From: DSOS01 sp035286585
GTDB lineage: Bacteria; Chloroflexota; Anaerolineae; Anaerolineales; UBA4823
DNA: 10,185 nucleotides
NCBI GenBank assembly: GCA_035286585.1
Contig: DATEDC010000093.1
Span: 1-10,185, forward strand
Direction of reading: 5' to 3'
Each line of letters begins with the position of its first letter. The stretch's first letter is position 1. The notes beneath the pieces were generated by a model, which did no database searches, had not been told where the DNA came from, and saw only the letters and a program-made list of their open reading frames with translations. Shown here piece by piece: positions 1-6,603 of the stretch. The position numbers were made by a program, and so were the translations under genes.

Positions 1-134
1 CCTTGCGGACCGAGGTGGTTGGCGACGAACACCGCCGGACCGGCCTCGGGCAGGTTCTCCGCGCCGTGGAGACTCCCCCTCCAGAGGAGCCGGGCGATGG
101 TTCTGACGATCAGGAAGTAGGTGGCGTCGTTCAT
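1..134 (-). CDS. plsC: 1-acyl-sn-glycerol-3-phosphate acyltransferase-like protein (PlsC family), N-terminal part only
   Basis: The reverse strand from the ATG at 134-132 is open to the window edge and gives 44 residues. They begin MNDATYFLIVRTIARLLWRG and reach a VFVANHLGPQ segment at about residues 35-44. The 'VxVANH' strand followed by His is the start of motif I of PlsC-type acyltransferases, which move an acyl chain from acyl-ACP or acyl-CoA to a lysophospholipid at the inner membrane face. The hydrophobic, basic N-terminus fits a membrane-associated start. In the canonical HX4D motif an Asp would sit five residues after His40. The partial codon there (GGn) can only be Gly, so this is either a motif variant or a divergent subfamily. 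No strong Shine-Dalgarno is visible; GGGGA lies about 16 nt upstream. The gene is divergent from the reductase-like gene at 272. Family assignment is fairly safe; the exact substrate is not. Confidence 0.72.
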   Translation of the reverse strand, partial: MNDATYFLIVRTIARLLWRGSLHGAENLPEAGPAVFVANHLGPQ

Positions 135-205
135 GGCGGCAACGGGCAGTTCCCCAGCAAGTCCGGTCTGTTTGGTTAAGTAAACCCCAACGATGCGAGA
201 TCGAT

Positions 206-234
206 TTGCTTTCTGCCGCCAAAAATGCGATAAT
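206..234 (+). promoter_or_regulatory. Sigma-70-type promoter for the F420-dependent reductase-like gene
   Basis: A -35 TTGCTT at 206-211, a 17-nt spacer and a -10 GATAAT at 229-234 are preceded by TG one base upstream (226-227), which makes an extended -10. Transcription would start near 241, about 30 nt before the ATG at 272. A small imperfect inverted repeat (GGTT at 174-177, AACC at 183-186) lies just upstream and could be an operator, but that is speculative. Confidence 0.6.
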
Positions 235-271
235 CCAGGCGCGGCTGAGCGCAAGACCGCAGGAGGTGCAG

Positions 272-850
272 ATGAATAACCGGCTTTACCAGCGCATGGA
301 ACATTTCCTGGTCATGCGCATGCCGCGCCAGCGCGTCACGGGCATCTGGCGCCTCATCTTCCGCCTGCCGATCCTCGCCTACCGCCTCGGTTTCGGCTGG
401 ATGCTGGGGAGCAGCATCTTGCTGCTGGAAACCGCGGGACGGGTGAGCGGCAAAAAGCGCTACACCGCCATCGGCTACGGCTACGATGCGGAGACGGACA
501 CCTACTACATTCACTCCGGCTGGGGAAGAAGGACCGACTGGTTCCGCAATCTAGCGCGCATGGAGGGCTGCCAGATGCGCGTGGGGAACAGGCGCTACAC
601 CTGCGCCTGGCGGGTCGTCCCGCCGGAGGAAGCTATCGCCATGACCCGTCTTCACTTCCACAGCAACCCTTACGCCGCCGAGATGTGGGCGTATCTTTTA
701 GGGCGCAAGCTGGATGTCAACTCGGAAGCGGATATGCAGTTGCTGGCAGCGGAGTACCCCATGGTGGCGTTGGAGCCGCTCAATTCAGCACGTGCACCTG
801 CGGGCGGATGGGGATGCGGTCGATCATCACTTTCAGGTCATCCCAGGTGA
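272..850 (+). CDS. Deazaflavin (F420)-dependent nitroreductase/quinone reductase-like protein (DUF385/Ddn-like)
   Basis: The 192-residue product resembles the Ddn/DUF385 split-barrel family, small proteins that use reduced F420 to reduce quinones or nitro compounds. Diagnostic stretches are LLLETAGRVSGKKRYTAIGY (residues 50-69), matching the family's 'LLLTTxGRKSGxxRxxPL' strand, and DWFRNLARMEG (89-99), matching 'DWYxNLxAxP'. The start at 272 is chosen because AGGAGGTG (261-268) sits at ideal spacing; an in-frame ATG at 206 lies inside the promoter. Homologues typically end just after an 'xxLEP' strand, which is at residues 166-169 here (about nt 767-778). The remaining 22 or so residues are Gly/Ser/Arg-rich and read antisense through the 3' end of the neighbouring gene, overlapping it by 71 bp. 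This looks like a lost stop codon. F420 use is known for the family; the actual cofactor and substrate here are inferred. Confidence 0.75.
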   Translation: MNNRLYQRMEHFLVMRMPRQRVTGIWRLIFRLPILAYRLGFGWMLGSSILLLETAGRVSGKKRYTAIGYGYDAETDTYYIHSGWGRRTDWFRNLARMEGCQMRVGNRRYTCAWRVVPPEEAIAMTRLHFHSNPYAAEMWAYLLGRKLDVNSEADMQLLAAEYPMVALEPLNSARAPAGGWGCGRSSLSGHPR

Positions 851-1685
851 TCTGCTCGTCGGGCTTGTCCACCAGGCAGCGGCAGACGGCCTCGATCACG
901 TTGGTGCCGAAAGAGCGCCCCTGCAGTCGCGGCGTGGTGGTCGCCAGGATATGCAGGTTGCGCTTCTGCAGCGCCTCCACGTTGCGGGCGGTGGTGGTGT
1001 TGGTGACGATGATCTTGCCGCTCAGGTCGTCGGGCAGGTTGGACCAGACCTGCAAAAAGTCCCCGGCGATGATCTCCGCCTGCTCATAGAAGCGGCTGAA
1101 CTTTTTGGAGGGCTCTTTCTCCTGCTCCTTACCCAGCGGGTACAGCCAGCGCATCGGCAATTGGGTCATCACCGGCAGCATCAGCCTCGCCAGCAGGTGC
1201 ACGGTGCTCAGGCTGCGGATCGGGATGGGCAGCCCCAGGGCGAAGATAAAATCGCCGAAAGTAACATCACAGCCGGCGTCGACCAGGGCTTTCGCCATGC
1301 CGTAGCGGTCTACGGCAGTGGTTTTGAGCGCTTTTTTGCCGCGCAGCTCCACGCCGTGCTCGCCCAGCGCCTGGATGGCGAGCGGGGCCAGCAGGTGCTT
1401 GACGCCGTTGCCGTCGCCCACTTTGGAGATTTTAATCGCCTGGCGCACGCGCCTGGTCTCGCGGAAGTAGTAGCGGCGGTCCTTGACCCACAGGTAGAAC
1501 TCCGCCCCGCCCACACCGAAGGCGTCAACCACGCCGTCGTACTCGCGGTACATCCGGATATAGCGCTCGAAGTCGCCGTCCGTGCCCTGGCGGCTGAGCC
1601 AGAAATGCTCTCCCAGGAAGTCGGCTTCGCTGGCGTGGTCCCGGGTGGATGAACCCAGGCTGACGCTGAGGACTTTTTTCATCAT
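780..1685 (-). CDS. Conserved protein resembling those auto-annotated as quinate 5-dehydrogenase
   Basis: The 301-residue protein starts MMKKVLSVSLGSSTRDH. It has conserved-looking blocks GTDGD (34-38), DAFGVGGAEFYL (54-65), an acidic/basic central part, and a C-terminal NTTTARN (229-235) ... LATTTP (247-252) ... GRSFGTNVIEA (256-266). I associate this SVSLGSS...GTDGD...GRSFGTNV pattern with a family commonly labelled 'quinate 5-dehydrogenase', which would oxidise quinate to 3-dehydroquinate. I do not know of biochemical proof for it, and no classical glycine-rich Rossmann motif is obvious. Reverse-strand GGGAGGG ends 5 nt before the first ATG (1685-1683) or 8 nt before the second (1682-1680), so either start is possible. 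The gene has its own promoter at 1716-1744 and follows the pepF terminator, so it is probably monocistronic. Its last 71 bp overlap the convergent reductase-like gene. The existence of the gene is certain; its function is tentative. Confidence 0.6.
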   Translation of the reverse strand: MMKKVLSVSLGSSTRDHASEADFLGEHFWLSRQGTDGDFERYIRMYREYDGVVDAFGVGGAEFYLWVKDRRYYFRETRRVRQAIKISKVGDGNGVKHLLAPLAIQALGEHGVELRGKKALKTTAVDRYGMAKALVDAGCDVTFGDFIFALGLPIPIRSLSTVHLLARLMLPVMTQLPMRWLYPLGKEQEKEPSKKFSRFYEQAEIIAGDFLQVWSNLPDDLSGKIIVTNTTTARNVEALQKRNLHILATTTPRLQGRSFGTNVIEAVCRCLVDKPDEQITWDDLKVMIDRIPIRPQVHVLN

Positions 1686-1715
1686 CTTTGCCCTCCCTTG
1701 CTAATTTCTTACCGT

Positions 1716-1744
1716 AGTATATATCCGTCTCGCTGAAGATTCAA
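1716..1744 (-). promoter_or_regulatory. Sigma-70-type promoter for the quinate-dehydrogenase-like gene
   Basis: On the reverse strand, TTGAAT (1744-1739), a 17-nt spacer and TATACT (1721-1716) form a near-consensus promoter. The start point would be near 1709, about 24 nt before the start codon, leaving room for the GGGAGGG ribosome binding site. Confidence 0.7.
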
Positions 1745-1783
1745 TGGGGCAGGGCAAAAAACTTAACGCAAAGGCACAGAGCA

Positions 1784-1823
1784 CCCTTCGACTTCGTGCG
1801 CCGATGGCGCACTCCGCTCAGGG
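1784..1823. repeat. Palindrome in an intergenic repeat-like spacer
   Basis: GTGCGCC (1796-1802), loop GAT and GGCGCAC (1806-1812) form a perfect 7-bp hairpin. It is framed by CCCT (1784-1787) and AGGG (1820-1823), whose flanks read CCCTTCGACTTC and CTCCGCTCAGGG. The surrounding spacer (about 1745-1890) also carries low-complexity phrases such as ACGCAAAGGCACAGAGCAC and repeated TCAGCG units, in the style of dispersed intergenic repeats. No gene is evident between 1686 and 1968. No other copy occurs in this window, so repeat status is inferred. Confidence 0.35.
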
Positions 1824-1897
1824 AGGTGCAGATTTCCGGCGCAATCAGCGTCTTCAGCGGCTTCAGGGTTCTCAGCGCCTCAGCGATCCGGGGACTG

Positions 1898-1945
1898 ATA
1901 AAAAAACGCACGCCGGGTGGATAATGCTCCACCGCGGCGTGCGTT
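1898..1945 (-). terminator. Rho-independent terminator of pepF
   Basis: Arms 1905-1920 and 1929-1945 pair over 16 bp with a single one-base bulge, around an 8-nt loop (ATAATGCT). On the reverse strand the hairpin is followed directly by a run of seven T (complement of 1900-1906). It lies about 24 nt beyond the pepF stop codon and upstream of the next gene's promoter, so it separates the two minus-strand transcription units. Confidence 0.85.
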
Positions 1946-1968
1946 GCTCGAATCTCGGGATATGGAGA

Positions 1969-3750
1969 TCAGGCGACTGAGATTGGGATGGCCTCCAACT
2001 TGCCGAGCAGATCCTCCAGCACGTCGAAGCCGCCCTGCCAAAAAGCCGCCCGGCTGACATCGATGCCGGCTTCGGCCAACACCCTCACCGGGGCTTCCGA
2101 GCCGCCCGCGGCCAGGATCTTGATATAGCGCGGCTTGAAGGCCTCGCCTTCCTCGTTGAATTGCCTGTACAGCGCCAGCACCAGGAGCTGCCCGAAGGCG
2201 TAGGCGTAGACGTAAAAGGGCACCTGGTAAATGTGCGGGATGGAGACCCACTCCCATTTGAACTCCTCGCTGATCTCGACCGCCTCCCCGAACTGGTCGC
2301 GCAGGTTCTCCAGGTAAACCCCTGCCAGGTCATCCACCGCTGCCCCCTGGCGGGTGAGCTCGTGGGCCTGGCGCTCGAAGAGGGCGAAGAAAGCCTGGCG
2401 CATGATAGTGGCATAGGCATCGTCTATCTGGCGGAAGAGCAGGTCGCGGCGCACGTGCTCGTCGCTTTCATCCGCCAGCAGGCGATCGATCAGCATCATC
2501 TCGCCAAAGGTGGAGGCTGTCTCCGCCAGGGGCAGCGAGGCGTGGAAGGTGAACAGGCTGTGGTCGGCAGCCAGCATGGAGTGGATAGCGTGCCCCAGCT
2601 CGTGCGCCATGGTAGCCACGTCGTTTGCCTGCCCCTGGTAGTTGAGCAGCACCCACGGGGTGAGACTGGGGCTCAGCGACGAGCAGAAAGCCCCGCCGCG
2701 CTTGCCCTTGCGCACCTCGCTATCCAGGTGGTTTTCGCTGAAAACCCGCTCCGCCAGGTTGGCAATTCGGGGGTCGAAGTCCCGGAAGGAATCCAGCACC
2801 ATCTGGGCTGCCTGATTGTAGAGGAATTTTTTCTCCGCTTTCACCACCGGGGCGTAAATATCGTATCGGCGCAGGCGCTCCATCCCGAGCCAGCGCGCCT
2901 TGAGGCGGAAAAAGCGCTGGAACAAGGGGGCGTTGCGCTTGCAGACTTCCAGCAGCGTATCCACCACCTGGTCGGGGATGTCGTTCATCAAGTTGCGCGC
3001 CGCGATCGGCGCGCCGAAGCGGCGCAGATCCACCTGCTCGTTGCGCCAGTCGCGCACCAGGGTCTGGTACATCTGCCCCAAGATGGGGCCGTCGTCGCCG
3101 TAGACGCGGTACAGCTCCTGGTAAGCCCTGTGGCGCAGGTCGGGGTCGTGGTGGCGGGCGTAAACCATCACCTCGCCGCGGGTCAGCTCCTTGACCTCGC
3201 CATCCACTTCCAGCTTGAAGACATAGCGGTTGGTCATCGCGTCGTAGAGGTTGCTCAGGGCGCTCGACCCGGTGACATTCTTGATGTTGACGATCTTCTC
3301 TTCCGCTTCGCTGAGGGTATGCGGCTTGAAGTGGCGCATCTCCTCCAGCCAGTAGCGGTAATCGCCAACCGCGGCCATCAGGCGCCCGGCGGGCTCGTCT
3401 GCGAGCTCTTTCCACCACAGGCTGAAGAACAGGGTGCGGTTCTGCACGCTCGCCATGAACTGCTCCACCTGGGCCAGGAAGGTCTGGGCAGCCTGGCTCT
3501 GGGTGTCTTCGCTGAAGTACAGCGAGGCGAAGCCATAGATGCGGTAGCCCAGTTGGGTGAGCTGCTCGAACTCGCCCACGATCTTCAGGAAATCCCCCGG
3601 CGAGATATCCGCGGCGAGCTGCTCCCGCCGGCGCTCAAAGTCAGCCACCATGCTTTCCAGCTCGGCGAAGGCCTCCTTCATCTCCGGGCTGTCGTGGGAG
3701 GGGAAGAGATCAGCCAGGCTCCAGCGGGTTTGAGTGTAGTTTAAGCTCAT
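1969..3750 (-). CDS. pepF: Oligoendopeptidase F (M3 family zinc metallopeptidase)
   Basis: The 593-residue protein hydrolyses short peptides in the cytoplasm, a role known for PepF/M3B enzymes. The zinc-binding HELGH motif is at residues 383-387 (two His ligands and catalytic Glu384). The third ligand is most likely Glu410 in LPLAETASTFGE, about 23 residues downstream as in other M3 peptidases. The all-helical N-terminal half, the NxxYDAMTNR stretch near 167-174 and the C-terminal PFYVYAYAFGQLL segment are typical. The length is normal for the family and no signal peptide is seen. The start is the ATG at 3750-3748, preceded on the reverse strand by AAAGGAAG ending about 11 nt before it. The gene is closed by the terminator at 1898-1945. 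Nothing appears broken. Function is confident at family level; physiological peptides are unknown. Confidence 0.95.
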   Translation of the reverse strand: MSLNYTQTRWSLADLFPSHDSPEMKEAFAELESMVADFERRREQLAADISPGDFLKIVGEFEQLTQLGYRIYGFASLYFSEDTQSQAAQTFLAQVEQFMASVQNRTLFFSLWWKELADEPAGRLMAAVGDYRYWLEEMRHFKPHTLSEAEEKIVNIKNVTGSSALSNLYDAMTNRYVFKLEVDGEVKELTRGEVMVYARHHDPDLRHRAYQELYRVYGDDGPILGQMYQTLVRDWRNEQVDLRRFGAPIAARNLMNDIPDQVVDTLLEVCKRNAPLFQRFFRLKARWLGMERLRRYDIYAPVVKAEKKFLYNQAAQMVLDSFRDFDPRIANLAERVFSENHLDSEVRKGKRGGAFCSSLSPSLTPWVLLNYQGQANDVATMAHELGHAIHSMLAADHSLFTFHASLPLAETASTFGEMMLIDRLLADESDEHVRRDLLFRQIDDAYATIMRQAFFALFERQAHELTRQGAAVDDLAGVYLENLRDQFGEAVEISEEFKWEWVSIPHIYQVPFYVYAYAFGQLLVLALYRQFNEEGEAFKPRYIKILAAGGSEAPVRVLAEAGIDVSRAAFWQGGFDVLEDLLGKLEAIPISVA

Positions 3751-3812
3751 GGTGTTTTATTCTTCCTTTACCTGATATTTTGGACTATGTCATCGTGCGG
3801 TTATGTTCCGAG

Positions 3813-3818
3813 ATTATA
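3813..3818 (-). promoter_or_regulatory. Possible -10 box for pepF
   Basis: The reverse strand reads TATAAT at 3818-3813, a perfect -10, about 63 nt before the pepF start codon. At 17-18 nt upstream there is no good -35 (TCTCAG or CTCAGG), so an activator or a different start may be involved. Confidence 0.35.
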
Positions 3819-4488
3819 CTCCACCGCGGCCATATCCTGAGAGGTGGTAACCGGCCCGATCGACTCGCTTGAACGGCGGGGCTACGTCCGAATACTGCCG
3901 CATCAATCTGACCGGTGGTTGCAATCTGCCCTGATGGATTCCGAAGCTTGATCCCCAGAAAAACAGCTCGCGGGCGCGCGCATCTCAACTGCCCGCAGCT
4001 AGTGGGGCAAGAATTGTCGTAGCGGATGCCGTCAAAAAGTCGCCGGAAAGCGACCAACCCCCCCACTTCTGCATTCCAGCGACTATGAAAAGCCAGCGCC
4101 ACTGCCCGGAGGGGTCAATACAGCAGGGGGCAAGATGATCGAAGCAGACATCTATGTCGCTGATAAGAAGTAAAAAGGCCGATAAATGTCCACCAGCCCA
4201 GAGTGAGCCAGTAAGTATATTTAGAGCAATCTAGAGCAGCTCGCCTGCAGATCTAGCGTCCCAACCGCCAAGGAAATCCACCAATCGATGCAATGCCGGT
4301 AAGTCGGCAACGCAGACGCGCACGGGGTTGATCAGCACCACGCGAACTCACCAGCGCGCCCGTTAGTGGAACTATACCAGATCGGCATGGGCAAGCGTTC
4401 TTTGAATTGGTGATCACATCCAAGGGGAAAATCAGATAAAATATATGGGGTTTGTACGATTTGCTTTGGTGCATAGATCTTGGTTTCG
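3819..4488. other. Gene-poor region between divergent pepF and potD, with possible gene remnants
   Basis: No intact gene is supported here. On the reverse strand, about 4105-4000, a reading with FRRLFDGIRYDN (YDN at about 4012-4004) is faintly like the 'GGxxRxxYDNLxxAV' motif around the second catalytic Asp of IS21-type transposases. It then degenerates. On the forward strand, a 57-codon frame ends at TAA 4171-4173. Its last part, encoding PAPLPGGVNTAGGKMIEADI and then YVADKK, looks protein-like but has no recognisable start. The two readings overlap, so at most one is real at any point. Region 4174-4400 contains short open frames without ribosome binding sites. The most economical reading is decayed mobile-element or gene debris. 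Confidence 0.3.
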
Positions 4489-4557
4489 AAAGGAGGTCAG
4501 CAAAAAGCGTTGATGCGCCTCGTAAACGTTTTACTCTCGACCAAATCACTCATCTGA
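4489..4557 (+). promoter_or_regulatory. Leader of the pot operon with a strong Shine-Dalgarno and a possible 14-residue upstream ORF
   Basis: AAAGGAGGT (4489-4497) is an unusually good match to the anti-Shine-Dalgarno, yet it is about 75 nt upstream of potD. The nearest start is ATG 4513 (or TTG 4510 in the same frame), opening a 14-codon frame, MRLVNVLLSTKSLI, that stops with TGA at 4555-4557. The stop abuts the potD ribosome binding site TAAGGAG (4558-4564). Such an arrangement could couple or attenuate potD translation. The spacing from the Shine-Dalgarno to the ATG (16 nt) is longer than ideal. No convincing -35/-10 pair was found upstream; the AT-rich patch GATAAAATATATG (4435-4447) is the only candidate -10 region. 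Confidence 0.35.
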
Positions 4558-4570
4558 TAAGGAGCAAGAG

Positions 4571-5668
4571 ATGGAAACCAAGCTGTCTATGTTTTTCGTC
4601 ACGCGTTGTCTGGCGCTCGTGCTCGCTCTGGCGCTGACCGCCTGTGGTGCGCCAGCGCCCGCGCCTGCAACCGAGGCGCCTCCCGCGGAATTGACCGGGA
4701 GCCTCACCGTTCTGGATTGGGCAGGCTACGATGCAGAGGATTTCTGGACTGACTTCAAGAATACCTATCCCAACGTAAACGTCAATTTCGAGATCGGCGC
4801 ATCCGATGCTGATATCTACGGCAAGATGAAAGCCGGCGATCAGGCGGATATTTTCCACCCTTATACTGGCTGGCTTCAGTTTTACGTTGAAGAGGGGTTG
4901 GTTGAAGAAATTGATACGAGCAAACTCACCAATTGGGACAAGGTCCCCGAAAATTTCAAGGAGATCGGGCAGTTCAACAGCAAACAATATTTCATCCCCT
5001 GGGATTGGGGTTTCACCTCCATCCTCTATCGCACAGATAGGGTGCCTGAAGGGATAGACTCGTGGTCCGCGTTGATGGATCCTAGGTTTGCCGGGCATCT
5101 CTCTATGTGGGACGACGGTCCCGGCGCGGTTACCGTATCCTCTTACATACATGAATATGATGAAACAGCCATTACAGAAGACCAGCTCGCGGCCATCAAA
5201 GAAGAGTGGATTGCACAGCGCAGTCTAAATCTGTTCTACTGGGCAGGTGAACCCGAGCTTGTGGATGCGATGAAGTCGGGGGATATATGGGTGGCTTATG
5301 CCTGGCAAGGCGCTTACGCCTTATTGTTGGGCGAGGGGGTGCCGGTGGCATATGCAAATCCTAAAGAAGGGCGCAATTCATGGGTCGGCGTTTACGGTAT
5401 CCGCAAAGGGACGGAGAATTACGAACTTGCGCTGAAGTTCCTCGATTCCAAGCTCGCCGAGGCCACCGGCAACAATGTGGTCAATCTGTTCTATTATGGT
5501 CACTCGAACCAGGATGTGATGACCGGCATTACAGATGAAACTCTCAAGCAGGCTTTCTCAATTGATGACCCTGCCATCCTTGAGAAGACGAACTTCACCC
5601 CGAACCTGACTGCCGAACAACGCGACGCCTGGACCGCCATGTGGGCTGAAGTGAAAGCCGCACCGTGA
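4571..5668 (+). CDS. potD: Polyamine-type ABC transporter substrate-binding lipoprotein
   Basis: The 365-residue protein is the extracytoplasmic solute receptor of the operon. Residues 1-24 form a lipoprotein signal peptide with lipobox LTAC and Cys25 as lipidation site. A Pro/Ala-rich tether (27-40) follows. The mature domain opens with LTVLDWAGYDAEDFWTDF (45-62) and has ADIFHPYTGWLQFYVEEGL (92-110), IPWDWGFTSILYRTD (142-156) and WSALMDPRFAGHLSMWDD (165-182), the usual order for PotD/PotF-like type-2 periplasmic binding proteins. The Trp/Tyr/Asp-rich cleft suits a cationic amine such as putrescine or spermidine, but related proteins bind other small molecules, so the ligand is inferred. The start ATG 4571 has TAAGGAG six nt upstream. 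The stop overlaps the GTG of potB. Codon use appears less GC-rich than in pepF or the LuxR-like gene. Confidence 0.88.
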   Translation: METKLSMFFVTRCLALVLALALTACGAPAPAPATEAPPAELTGSLTVLDWAGYDAEDFWTDFKNTYPNVNVNFEIGASDADIYGKMKAGDQADIFHPYTGWLQFYVEEGLVEEIDTSKLTNWDKVPENFKEIGQFNSKQYFIPWDWGFTSILYRTDRVPEGIDSWSALMDPRFAGHLSMWDDGPGAVTVSSYIHEYDETAITEDQLAAIKEEWIAQRSLNLFYWAGEPELVDAMKSGDIWVAYAWQGAYALLLGEGVPVAYANPKEGRNSWVGVYGIRKGTENYELALKFLDSKLAEATGNNVVNLFYYGHSNQDVMTGITDETLKQAFSIDDPAILEKTNFTPNLTAEQRDAWTAMWAEVKAAP

Positions 5669-6603
5669 CCTTCGCCCCCACCCCGTCCCTCCCCCATTCC
5701 CCCCCAAAAATGGGGGAGGGTGAGCGAAGGGCGGGTGGGGGCTGGGGGTTGGATCACCGCGCCACTTTTCGTTGGCTCATTTTTCCACCATTCGTGTGGC
5801 TGGGGCTCTTTTTAATTGCCCCGCTCCTGCTCATGGCGGCGTTCAGTTTTCGTTCCGACCTGCGCGGAGATTTACTACAGGTATGGACTCCCACACTGGC
5901 GCAATATGCTCGCCTTGCAGAGGTGGGTAGTTACTGGCGTCTTCTGGGCATTTCTGCTCTTATGGCGCTGGGGGTTGCCGTTGCAGCAGCCATCCTCGCA
6001 TATCCACTCGCATATTTTCTTGCCTTTCACGGCGGAGCGGCTACGGGTTTATATCTCGTCCTGCTTCTCGTCCCGTTTTGGACGAGTTATCTTCTGCGGG
6101 TGATGGCATGGAAGTTAATGCTCGGCACGGAAGGGGTGATCAATTCATTTCTTCAATACATCCACCTGATTGAAGAGCCTCTCCCGGCGCTTCTTTACAA
6201 CCGCACAGCGGTGATCATCACGCTGATATACGTCTGGATTCCTTTCGCCATGCTGCCCATCCTTGCGGCTCTACAGCGCATTGAATGGAGTCTTTTTGAG
6301 GCCGCGGCGGATCTGGGCGCCAGGCCTTTCCATCAATTCACGCGTATCACCCTGCCATTGAGTTTACCGGGCGTTTTCGCCGCCTTCTTTATGGTGTTCA
6401 TTCCAACGGTTGGAGAATATGTCACCCCAATATTGGTGGGCGGAAGCAGCGGAAGCATGTACGGAAACATTATCCAGGATTTTTTCACAAAAGCCGCAAA
6501 CTGGCCCCTCGGCTCAGCGCTCTCCATGATCATGCTGCTCGCCACACTGCTCTTTGTCTTTATTGCCATACGCCTCATCAACTTGAGGGAACTGCTCGAA
6601 TGA
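5665..6603 (+). CDS. potB: Polyamine-type ABC transporter permease, PotB-like, with palindrome-encoded N-terminus
   Basis: This inner-membrane permease partners with PotC to form the translocation path. If read from the GTG at 5665 (overlapping the potD stop as GTGA) it has 312 residues. Residues 4-26 or so are encoded by a GC-rich palindrome and are unlike any permease. ATG 5710 or TTG 5749 (residue 29) are alternative starts inside or after it, and TTG 5749 has a G-rich stretch upstream. Homologous-looking sequence begins near residue 35 with the first membrane segment (about 38-60). Further membrane segments lie near 95-120, 129-149, 182-203, 233-253 and 280-304. The ABC-permease EAA loop is EAAADLGARPFHQF (212-225), where the ATPase docks. 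The 3' end overlaps potC by 4 bp (ATGA), implying coupled translation. Confidence 0.87.
   Translation: MTFAPTPSLPHSPPKMGEGERRAGGGWGLDHRATFRWLIFPPFVWLGLFLIAPLLLMAAFSFRSDLRGDLLQVWTPTLAQYARLAEVGSYWRLLGISALMALGVAVAAAILAYPLAYFLAFHGGAATGLYLVLLLVPFWTSYLLRVMAWKLMLGTEGVINSFLQYIHLIEEPLPALLYNRTAVIITLIYVWIPFAMLPILAALQRIEWSLFEAAADLGARPFHQFTRITLPLSLPGVFAAFFMVFIPTVGEYVTPILVGGSSGSMYGNIIQDFFTKAANWPLGSALSMIMLLATLLFVFIAIRLINLRELLE
5674..5742. repeat. 69-bp nested palindromic element inside the 5' end of potB
   Basis: The inner stem is 5687-5698 with 5709-5720 (CCCTCCCCCATT / AATGGGGGAGGG, 12 bp, 10-nt loop). The outer stem is 5674-5683 with 5733-5742 (GCCCCCACCC / GGGTGGGGGC, 10 bp). The total length is a multiple of three and the frame is open throughout, adding about 23 Pro/Gly/Arg-rich residues. 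The C-rich arm followed by a G-rich arm resembles dispersed palindromic repeats that I associate with Chloroflexota and cyanobacterial genomes. As RNA, the hairpin would sit on top of the potD/potB junction. Confidence 0.7.

Noticed and set aside
714..1652. 312-codon + strand frame opposite the quinate-dehydrogenase-like gene
   Set aside because: The antisense protein has conserved-looking blocks, a promoter and a Shine-Dalgarno; the + frame has neither and is His/Gln/Ala-rich shadow sequence.
2161..3744. Long open frame on the + strand (527 codons) opposite pepF
   Set aside because: It is antisense to a clear M3 peptidase with HELGH motif. Its product is a Val/His/Leu-rich composition typical of a shadow of a GC-rich gene, with no recognisable domain.
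4253..4549. 98-codon minus-strand frame upstream of potD
   Set aside because: No ribosome binding site, no family resemblance, and it overlaps the pot leader; treated as chance. A nearby frame containing VVLINPVRV vaguely recalled IS110 transposases but the rest does not match.
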